A stretch of DNA of 10,374 bases. Origin: Thermoleophilia bacterium (GTDB taxonomy: Bacteria; Actinomycetota; Thermoleophilia; Gaiellales; Gaiellaceae). Where the stretch lies: contig JAOUEK010000028.1 in assembly GCA_029858755.1 (NCBI GenBank), positions 1-10,374 of the forward strand. Reading direction: 5' to 3'. The translations under genes were made by a program, and so were the position numbers. The notes beneath the pieces are model-generated. The model made no database searches and had not been told where the DNA came from. It saw nothing but the letters and a program-made list of their open reading frames with translations. Shown in pieces: positions 5,663 through 10,374 of this stretch (positions within the stretch are counted from its first letter, which is position 1; each line of letters begins with the position of its first letter).

Positions 5663-6705
5663 CAGGCGGGGACGATGAACACGGGAGCGCCGACCGGGAC
5701 GCGCTCGAACAGCCACTCGACCTCTGGGATCAGCATGCGCACGCAGCCGTGCGACGCCGAGTACCCGATCGAGGCGGCGTCGGGTGTGCCGTGGATGCCG
5801 ACGTAGGGGGCCGAGATGCCCATCCAGCGCGTGCCGAGCGGGTTGCCGGGGCCGGGCGGAACCGGCTCCTTGCCCTGCGCCCAGGCAGACGTCTGCGGCG
5901 GGTACCACCACGGGTTGCGCTGCTTGACCACGACCTCGTATCGACCGAGCGGCGTCGGGTACGACGACTGGCCTGTGGCGACGCGGAACACGCGCTTCAG
6001 CTTCTCGCGCTCGTAGAAGAAGAGCTTGCGCGACTCACGGCGGATCACGATGACCTCGTCGAAGGCGGACTCGGGGACGAGGGCCGGAACCTCGCGGAAG
6101 GGCAGCGCGAGCGGGTCGCGATCGTGGGTCTTGACGAGGCGCCTGATCGCACGCTGCGTCAGCACCCTGTTCAGGCGGCGCCCGGGCACGGAAGGCACGA
6201 CGATCGGCTCGAGCCCGCTCAGCCGCAACCGCGCGTCGGCCGGCTCACGCGCCAGGTCGCGATCGAGCCTGGAGACGTAGCGCTCCAGCCGGGGGGCGGA
6301 CACCGTCACGGAGAGGGGGACGCGAAAACCCTCTCCCCGTACCGAGACGGCGGTCCTGACCGCCTTGCTGATCGCCGCCACTGCCCCGATCTCCCTCGGC
6401 GTGACCTTGATGCGTCGCGTGGGTGAGACGACGAGGGGAAGTGTCCGCTCGAAGCGCTTCACGAGCAGCTCCCGGGCCTCCCTCGCGGTGAGGCCGCCGA
6501 CGAGCGTGCCGCCGACCGTGACGCCGGCGACGATCGTCCTGGGGCCCGCACGAGGGCGCGGCGGCGGCGCGGTGTCGGTGGGCCCGGTCGTGGTGGTTCC
6601 GCCGCCGTCGTCTGCGCCGGCCGAGGGCACCGTGAGAGCCAGCGCGAAGAAAACGCCTGCAAATGCGCAGGCGCCGAGTGCGCCAATCGCTACGACGCGC
6701 CTCAT
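5662..6705 (-). CDS. L,D-transpeptidase (YkuD domain) with N-terminal PG-binding-like domain
   Basis: A 347-aa secreted or anchored cell-wall enzyme. It has an N-terminal hydrophobic segment (about 4-25), then a low-complexity Thr/Pro linker (about 35-55). A region with VTVGGTLVGGLTAREARELL resembles the PG_binding_4 domain found before YkuD domains. The C-terminal YkuD domain (about 215-347) carries H305 in GIHGTPD and the catalytic SHGCVR motif (S318-R323, nucleophile C321). These enzymes make 3-3 peptidoglycan cross-links or attach proteins to the wall. The ATG overlaps the preceding phosphodiesterase stop by 4 bp (ATGA), and the stop overlaps the thioredoxin-like gene by 1 bp. Its cysteine active site outside the cytoplasm is notable beside a thiol-reducing relay. 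Confidence 0.93.
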   Translation of the reverse strand: MRRVVAIGALGACAFAGVFFALALTVPSAGADDGGGTTTTGPTDTAPPPRPRAGPRTIVAGVTVGGTLVGGLTAREARELLVKRFERTLPLVVSPTRRIKVTPREIGAVAAISKAVRTAVSVRGEGFRVPLSVTVSAPRLERYVSRLDRDLAREPADARLRLSGLEPIVVPSVPGRRLNRVLTQRAIRRLVKTHDRDPLALPFREVPALVPESAFDEVIVIRRESRKLFFYEREKLKRVFRVATGQSSYPTPLGRYEVVVKQRNPWWYPPQTSAWAQGKEPVPPGPGNPLGTRWMGISAPYVGIHGTPDAASIGYSASHGCVRMLIPEVEWLFERVPVGAPVFIVPA

Positions 6706-7493
6706 GCGTCAAGTGTAGCCGCGAAGATGCGGGGATCGTTCGTGATCACCCCGTCCACTCCTGCCGCGGTCACGCGGGCGAGGTCGGCGGGCTCGTCGAC
6801 CGTCCATGCGAGCACGGGCAGGCCGACCGAGTGTGCCTTCGCCACCGCCCGCTCGGTGACTAGCCGATGCTCGAGCATCACCGCCGATGCGCCCGCTCTC
6901 CGCGCGAGGCGCGGCAGCCGGAGCGGCACCGACGCGCGCATCGCTGAGAGGCCGAGCGCGATCACGGGCCACAGGTGCGGCCGGCGCGAGACGCCGAAGC
7001 GGTCCTCCGGGTACGTGAGCCCGATGCGGATCCCCGGCGCGTGCCTGGCCACGGCATGCAGTCGTCGCGTGTGGAAGGCACTGACCACGGTCCGCTCGGT
7101 GAGGCCGTGGCGGATCACCGCTGCCGCGAGCTCGTCGAGGCGCCGACGCAGCTTGAGGTCGATGTGCAGGCCGACGTCCGGTGCCTCGTCGACGAAGAAG
7201 GCGAGTGCCTCGTCGAAGGTCGGCAGCTCGGGCGCCGCCTCACGGAGCTCGTCGAGGGTGCGTGACCGCACCTTGCCGCGGGCGGCACCATGGCTGACCT
7301 CGGCGAGGTGGTTCGAGTGGGCGAGCACCAGCGGGCCCCGCGGAAGGTCGAGCACGTCGAACTCGATCACGTCAACGCCCGTAGCGACGGCGGCGCGGAG
7401 CGACCGAAGCGTGTTCTCGGGCGCGAGGGCGGCCGCGCCGCGATGCCCGACGCGCAGCGGAGAGCCGTCCTCGCGACGTCGCAGGTCGATCAC
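6702..7493 (-). CDS. Glycerophosphodiester phosphodiesterase family protein
   Basis: A 263-aa TIM-barrel enzyme of the GDPD family, which hydrolyses glycerophosphodiesters to glycerol 3-phosphate and an alcohol. No signal peptide is seen, so a cytoplasmic UgpQ-like role is likely. The catalytic and metal residues are visible: H17-R18-G19, E26-N-T, E44-F-D46 (metal pair) and the second histidine H59. D112 in HIDLK replaces the more usual Glu, and HS (59-60) replaces the common HD. The C-terminal TNDP motif (251-254) also fits. The GTG at 7493 starts just before the barrel, and GGGGAG lies 6 nt upstream as a plausible ribosome binding site. It lies 19 bp after the small membrane gene and overlaps the transpeptidase by 4 bp. 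The exact substrate is uncertain. Confidence 0.9.
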   Translation of the reverse strand: MIDLRRREDGSPLRVGHRGAAALAPENTLRSLRAAVATGVDVIEFDVLDLPRGPLVLAHSNHLAEVSHGAARGKVRSRTLDELREAAPELPTFDEALAFFVDEAPDVGLHIDLKLRRRLDELAAAVIRHGLTERTVVSAFHTRRLHAVARHAPGIRIGLTYPEDRFGVSRRPHLWPVIALGLSAMRASVPLRLPRLARRAGASAVMLEHRLVTERAVAKAHSVGLPVLAWTVDEPADLARVTAAGVDGVITNDPRIFAATLDA

Positions 7494-7512
7494 GAAGGGC
7501 TCCCCGGTTCGC

Positions 7513-7746
7513 TCAGAGGCCGAAGAGCTGCTCGATCTGCCGAGAGAGGACTGCGACGAAGAGCACGACCACTGCGAGCATGATCACCAGCACGACCCAG
7601 AACCGCAGCCCGGCGTGCCGGACACGTCGATGCCGCTCCGTCCGTGCCCGCCGTCGCGCACGGTAGAAGCGGTAGGCGCGCTCGACCGCGATGGGGTCGA
7701 GCGGTGGCGCCTCGGACGGCACCCGTCGTTCGAGCTGCTCGGGCAC
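7513..7746 (-). CDS. Small single-pass membrane protein, unknown function
   Basis: A 77-aa protein with an Arg-rich cytoplasmic-like part (about 21-48) followed by one membrane helix at 49-67 (FWVVLVIMLAVVVLFVAVL) and a short C-terminal tail. The positive-inside rule places the N-terminus in the cytoplasm. No family is recognised. I chose the GTG at 7746 because a TACACT hexamer ends 6 nt upstream; an open frame reaches further up, but that extension would cross the divergent gene's promoter and start. It is probably the first gene of the operon leading to the phosphodiesterase and the thiol-redox genes. Confidence 0.6.
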   Translation of the reverse strand: MPEQLERRVPSEAPPLDPIAVERAYRFYRARRRARTERHRRVRHAGLRFWVVLVIMLAVVVLFVAVLSRQIEQLFGL

Positions 7747-7758
7747 GGTGAAAGTGTA
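7747..7758 (-). promoter_or_regulatory. Candidate leaderless promoter of the six-gene minus-strand operon
   Basis: On the minus strand TACACT (7758 to 7753) fits TANNNT and ends 6 nt before the GTG at 7746. A -35 hexamer is not clear. It would drive the operon running down to ccdA. Confidence 0.4.
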
Positions 7759-7763
7759 CGACC

Positions 7764-7802
7764 GTGACGGCGATCGGCGCGATCCACCATACTGTTGCCC
7801 CG
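7764..7802 (+). promoter_or_regulatory. Candidate leaderless promoter of the four-helix membrane protein
   Basis: GTGACG at 7764-7769 matches TTGACA at 4 of 6 bases. It is 18 bp upstream of CATACT (7788-7793); the overlapping TACTGT (7790-7795) also fits TANNNT. The ATG follows 7-9 nt later at 7803, with no Shine-Dalgarno sequence. Confidence 0.5.
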
Positions 7803-8243
7803 ATGGATGCCGACCGCGCACGCGACCGCCGGCTCGAGAGCGCGCTGCTCACGCTCGGCGATCGGCTCGGGCTCGTCTCCGGGTTGGTGCTGGCCGTCTC
7901 CGCCTTCACGGGCTGGTACACGGGCAGCGGCGAGGGTGTCACGGTGTCGGTCCTCGGCTGGCACACGGGCACGCTGGGGAAGCTCGTGTTCCTCCTCGGA
8001 GCCGCGATCGTCGTGCTCGTCGTGCTGCGCGAGCTCGGCGTGGCCTTGCCGGCGGCGGTGCCGGAGAGCCTCGTCTCGATCACGGCTGGCGTGCTGGCGA
8101 CGATCTTCGTGCTCGTGCGCTTGATCTCGATCCCAGACGACTTCTTCTTCGCGAGCCGTGGCATCGGGATCTGGATCTCCCTGGCGGCTGCGATCGGCGT
8201 GATCGCGGCCGGCCTGCTACAGGCGTCCGAGGAGATGGCGTAG
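7803..8243 (+). CDS. Four-helix integral membrane protein, unknown function
   Basis: A 146-aa protein with about four hydrophobic helices: near residues 22-40, 57-77, 89-109 and 120-140. The N-terminus (about 1-20) is charged and helical. The loop between helices 1 and 2 reads GWYTGSGEGVTVSVLGWHTG and has two Trp-containing turns. A second loop, PDDFFFASRGIG, precedes helix 4. I do not recognise a family. The ATG at 7803 is preferred over an in-frame GTG at 7764 because a -10-like hexamer lies directly before it and the extra residues would cross the promoter. It is the only plus-strand gene between two minus-strand operons, converging on the next gene with a 7-bp gap. Confidence 0.75.
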   Translation: MDADRARDRRLESALLTLGDRLGLVSGLVLAVSAFTGWYTGSGEGVTVSVLGWHTGTLGKLVFLLGAAIVVLVVLRELGVALPAAVPESLVSITAGVLATIFVLVRLISIPDDFFFASRGIGIWISLAAAIGVIAAGLLQASEEMA

Positions 8244-8273
8244 CAGGCGGTCAGGGGGTCGTCGCCGGCTGCT
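8242..8273. terminator. Possible bidirectional terminator across convergent stop codons
   Basis: AGCAGGCGG (8242-8250) pairs with CCGGCTGCT (8265-8273) except for one mismatch, leaving a 14-nt loop. The stem covers the end of the TAG stop of the plus-strand gene and the last codons of the minus-strand gene; the minus-strand stop is in the loop. With only 7 bp between the genes, a shared terminator would have to overlap coding sequence. Confidence 0.3.
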
Positions 8274-8472
8274 GCGGCAACGGCTCGAGGGTGCGCACGA
8301 TGGTCACGCTACCGCCCGGCTCCGGGTGGTCCTGAAGCGCCATGCCGAGGGCGACACCCACCACGAAGATCACGATCGCGAAGGCGGCGAGGGCAAGGGC
8401 TCGCCGGCCCCGCCGGCGGCGTCGTCCCGGAGCGGTGCGACGCGCCGTCCGTGGCGGCTCGAGGCCGATCAC
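8251..8472 (-). CDS. Small single-pass membrane protein, unknown function
   Basis: A 73-aa protein with a basic N-terminal stretch (Arg at about 8-24), one membrane helix at about 25-45 (ALALAAFAIVIFVVGVALGMA) and a Pro/Thr-rich tail (GGSVTIVRTLEPLPQQP) probably outside the cell. No family is recognised. The GTG start at 8472 is fixed by a 4-bp overlap (GTGA) with the preceding gene; longer open frame upstream is a shadow of that gene. It is the last gene of the pyk-ftsB-DUF501 run. Confidence 0.65.
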   Translation of the reverse strand: MIGLEPPRTARRTAPGRRRRRGRRALALAAFAIVIFVVGVALGMALQDHPEPGGSVTIVRTLEPLPQQPATTP

Positions 8473-8789
8473 GGGACGTAGTCCACGGCGTGGCGACTGG
8501 TCAGCTGGAAGGCCGCGTCGGTGACGAAGGCCAGGTCCCGGTCGGATCCCGGCGCGGGCGCCTGCTCGTCGATCGCGATAGCGGCCCAGCGCTCTGCGCC
8601 CAGGTACGCGTCGGCCAGCTCGGCGAGCGTGAAGACGTCGCCGAGCCGCCGCCGAAGGTGCTCCGTGACCGCGGCCAGCTGTCGGTGCAAGACGTCGGCG
8701 CGCCCGGGGTCCTGGGCCGCCTCGGTGAAGCGACCATGACCAGCCGCCCAGTCGAGCCGCGCGCTCTCGACGACGGCACGCAGTATCAC
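8469..8789 (-). CDS. Hypothetical soluble helical protein
   Basis: A 106-aa protein with no membrane segment or signal peptide. It looks largely helical, with a central DVLHRQLAAVTEHLRRRLGD helix followed by FTLAELADAYLGAERWAA. The tail has DRDLAFVTDAAFQL. I do not recognise the family. The GTG start gives a 4-bp overlap (GTGA) with the DUF501 stop, and its own stop overlaps the next small gene, so all three are probably co-translated. In many actinobacteria a Ppx/GppA phosphatase gene follows DUF501; here this unknown protein takes that place. Confidence 0.7.
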   Translation of the reverse strand: MILRAVVESARLDWAAGHGRFTEAAQDPGRADVLHRQLAAVTEHLRRRLGDVFTLAELADAYLGAERWAAIAIDEQAPAPGSDRDLAFVTDAAFQLTSRHAVDYVP

Positions 8790-9292
8790 GAGGCCACCTC
8801 GGCGGCGCAGCAGCGGTCATCCGGCCACAGCTGGCCGAGCTCCCCGACGACGAGGTCTCCGAGCTCGTAGCCTGGGCGGGCGAGCGCGAAGGCGACGTGG
8901 GCGTGGAGGCACTTCAGTCGCAGCGGGTTCCGCGAGCCGCCGATGCCGAAGTCGAGGGACTCGCCGTCGTCGAGCCCCCGCCGGCCCAGGGCCAGCTCGG
9001 CACGAACCGACCGCTGCTCAGCGGTTGCTCGCTCCACCGAGCTGCGGAGCGTCGCGTCCTCCGCCACACGTTCGCTCCAGCGCTCGACCCCGCCGGACGC
9101 CTCGAGCCGGGAGACCGCCGCTACCAGGTGACGACACGTCAGGTAGTACGTCGTCGGGAAGGGATGCCCGCCGTCGTCGTACGGCTCCTGCTCCGTGACC
9201 GCGGGCCATCCCCAGGGGCACCGCACGGCAACCCGCCGGAACGCCCGGGGCTCGCGTCCGAGCTGCAGCGCGACGACGCTACGGTCCTCCAT
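8786..9292 (-). CDS. DUF501 family protein
   Basis: A 168-aa protein of the DUF501 family, found widely in actinobacteria beside divIC. Family blocks are clear: VALQLGREPRAFRRVAVRCP with a Trp-Pro turn (about 7-30), then PFPTTYYLTCRHLVAAVSRLEASG (about 45-68). The C-terminal RLKCLHAHVAFAL block holds a Cys and two His. The biochemical role is unknown; the conserved Cys and His could bind metal, which is inference. The ATG at 9292 lies inside the end of ftsB (14-bp overlap) and in the loop of a 12-bp inverted repeat. The next gene overlaps its stop by 4 bp. Confidence 0.92.
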   Translation of the reverse strand: MEDRSVVALQLGREPRAFRRVAVRCPWGWPAVTEQEPYDDGGHPFPTTYYLTCRHLVAAVSRLEASGGVERWSERVAEDATLRSSVERATAEQRSVRAELALGRRGLDDGESLDFGIGGSRNPLRLKCLHAHVAFALARPGYELGDLVVGELGQLWPDDRCCAAEVAS

Positions 9293-9312
9293 CGCCCGAC
9301 ACCGTAGCGTCG
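9274..9312 (-). promoter_or_regulatory. Perfect 12-bp inverted repeat with the DUF501 start codon in its loop
   Basis: On the minus strand CGACGCTACGGT and ACCGTAGCGTCG flank a 15-nt loop, GTCGGGCGATGGAGG, that contains the DUF501 ATG. The 3' arm also contains the ftsB stop (TAG at 9281-9279). In mRNA this would make a stable stem-loop controlling, or displaying, the start codon. The 5' arm also contains TACGGT, a TANNNT hexamer 8 nt before the ATG, so an internal promoter is an alternative reading. Confidence 0.55.
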
Positions 9313-9668
9313 CTCCGACGCCAGGCGGCGATGCCCTTGACGATGAAGAGCTGCTCGCCGGGGCGCACCAGCCCGACCCGCCGTGCCTCGCGGGAGAGCG
9401 CGACCAGGCTGGTCGAGCGCTCGAGCCTCAGCTCGAGCTGAGCGTTCTCGGCACGCAGGTCGGCCACCTCCGCCCTCCGGGCCGCGAGATCGCTGCGCGT
9501 GTCTCGGTAACGCGTGAGCGGCTGGGCGTAGAGGAAGCCCGCGACGAGGAGCACGAGCACCGGGGCGATCAGCCGCCACCGGCGCACCCGGAGCCGCGCC
9601 GCCAGGCCGCCGCGACGCGCCGGCTCCCGCCGCCGTTGGCGGCCCTTCGCTCCCCCGCGCGTGCCCAT
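9279..9668 (-). CDS. ftsB: FtsB/DivIC-family cell division (septum formation initiator) protein
   Basis: A 129-aa bitopic division protein that with FtsL and FtsQ/DivIB links the divisome to septal wall synthesis. It has a basic cytoplasmic N-terminus (1-32, rich in Arg, Gly and Lys), one membrane helix (about 33-49, LIAPVLVLLVAGFLYAQ), an extracytoplasmic coiled coil (about 55-88, LAARRAEVADLRAENAQLEL) and the typical end REARRVGLVRPGEQLFIVKG. The length is in the family range, with an extra 18-residue tail. The ATG at 9668 is chosen because it gives a normal N-terminus; the open frame extends further upstream into the pyruvate kinase end, out of frame with it. It follows pyruvate kinase by 41 bp and overlaps DUF501 by 14 bp. 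Confidence 0.9.
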   Translation of the reverse strand: MGTRGGAKGRQRRREPARRGGLAARLRVRRWRLIAPVLVLLVAGFLYAQPLTRYRDTRSDLAARRAEVADLRAENAQLELRLERSTSLVALSREARRVGLVRPGEQLFIVKGIAAWRRSDATVSGDGGP

Positions 9669-9709
9669 GCTCGCCCATTCGCCGTCACCGGCGCCCGGTC
9701 CTGCCCGGC

Positions 9710-10374
9710 TCAGGCGCTGTCGACCTTGATCACGTTGGTCGAGCCCGGGATGTTCACGGCGGTGCCAGCGGTGAGCACGATGCGGTCTCCGGGCTCGACC
9801 AGACCCGCTTCGCGTGCGGCCTGGAGCGAACGGCCCCAGAGGTCCTCGACGTCGTCGGTCTCCGGGATCGGCACCGGTGTCACGCCCCACTCGAGCGCCA
9901 GGTGGCGCAGCGACTCGACCTTGTGGGTGAGCGCGACGATCGCGCGACGCGGCCGGAGCCGTGCCACCGCAGATGCGGTTCGCCCGGTGAACGTGGGCAC
10001 GAGCAGCGCCTTCGCGGACAGCGCCTCGGCGATGTCGCAGGCTGCGTTCGACATCGCCTGCCCGATCGTGGGGTCGTCCGCGGCGCGCGGGATCTCGTGC
10101 CGGTAGTCGAGGCTCGGCTCGACGGCGAGCGCGATGCGGTCCATCACGCGCACCGCCTCGATCGGGAACTCGCCGACCGCCGTTTCGCCGGAGAGCATCA
10201 CGGCCGACGTCCCGTCGAGAACGGCGTTCGCGACGTCCGACGCCTCGGCCCGGGTTGGCTCGGGAGAGTGCAGCATCGACTCCAGCATCTGGGTCGCGGT
10301 GATCACGGGCTTCCCCCGCTCGAGCGACTGGGCGATGATGCGCTTCTGGAGCAGCGGCACCTCGGCGGCGCCGA
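9710..10374 (-). CDS. pyk: Pyruvate kinase, C-terminal part (5' end beyond the window)
   Basis: The last 220 or so residues of pyruvate kinase, the glycolytic enzyme that converts phosphoenolpyruvate and ADP to pyruvate and ATP. The end of the catalytic barrel is clear: PLLQKRIIAQSLERGKPVI, then ATQMLESMLHSPEPTRAEAS and DVANAVLDGTSAVMLSGETA. The C-terminal regulatory domain follows (about the last 120 residues), ending TNVIKVDSA. The common DGTDAVML appears as DGTSAVML, a minor change. The coding frame stays open to the right edge of the window, so the start is not visible. FtsB/DivIC follows 41 bp downstream; actinobacteria often have enolase there instead. Confidence 0.96.
   Translation of the reverse strand, partial: GAAEVPLLQKRIIAQSLERGKPVITATQMLESMLHSPEPTRAEASDVANAVLDGTSAVMLSGETAVGEFPIEAVRVMDRIALAVEPSLDYRHEIPRAADDPTIGQAMSNAACDIAEALSAKALLVPTFTGRTASAVARLRPRRAIVALTHKVESLRHLALEWGVTPVPIPETDDVEDLWGRSLQAAREAGLVEPGDRIVLTAGTAVNIPGSTNVIKVDSA

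Noticed and set aside
7764..7802. Earlier GTG start at 7764 for the four-helix protein
   Set aside because: It would translate the predicted promoter and adds residues without a visible role; the ATG at 7803 directly follows a -10-like hexamer.
1..10374. tRNA, rRNA or a phage, defence or secondary-metabolite system
   Set aside because: No cloverleaf with a matching anticodon arm, rRNA-like stretch or hallmark protein of such systems was recognised; most of the window is ordinary chromosomal housekeeping and envelope genes.

Overview
The window is GC-rich throughout, uses many GTG and TTG starts, packs genes with 1-4 bp overlaps, and has several start codons directly behind a -10-like hexamer. 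Together with an FtsB/DivIC-DUF501 pair and a 7Fe FdxA-type ferredoxin, this points to a high-GC actinobacterium. A Thermoleophilia-like lineage (Gaiellales/Solirubrobacterales) is my best guess, inferred from gene style and not proven.

Layout. (1) Positions 1-33 may hold the last codons of an upstream gene. Next come a NarL/LuxR response regulator and a small, sensorless, degenerate histidine-kinase-like protein that overlap by 4 bp. (2) Positions 1362-1728 are non-coding and hold two nearly identical 121-bp units plus a partial third that ends in a strong hairpin. (3) On the minus strand lie a 7Fe ferredoxin and a degenerate receiver-domain protein. Divergent from them on the plus strand are a DUF309 protein and a D-2-hydroxyacid dehydrogenase-like protein (4-bp overlap). 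(4) Positions 3789-3924 hold a fourth, diverged copy of the repeat with its own hairpin. (5) A tight minus-strand operon of six genes runs from about 7746 down to 3925: small membrane protein, GDPD-family phosphodiesterase, L,D-transpeptidase, CcmG-like thioredoxin, CcmH, CcdA. (6) A lone plus-strand four-helix membrane protein starts at 7803. (7) The minus-strand run at the right edge is pyruvate kinase (5' end outside the window), FtsB/DivIC, DUF501, an unknown protein and a small membrane protein.

How the genes may work together. CcdA, the CcmG-like thioredoxin and CcmH form an electron relay across the membrane for extracytoplasmic thiols, classically for cytochrome c maturation. Its tight coupling to an L,D-transpeptidase, whose catalytic residue is a cysteine outside the cell, suggests the relay could also keep that enzyme reduced; this is inference.

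The most unusual non-coding feature is the repeat family. It has a 32-nt conserved head and a hairpin whose paired bases change in a compensating way between copies. Its two complete hairpins sit 5-6 nt after the stop codons of minus-strand genes in convergent gaps. A second is a perfect 12-bp inverted repeat that places the DUF501 start codon in its loop. I see no transposase, CRISPR array, tRNA or rRNA, and no clear defence or biosynthetic system.
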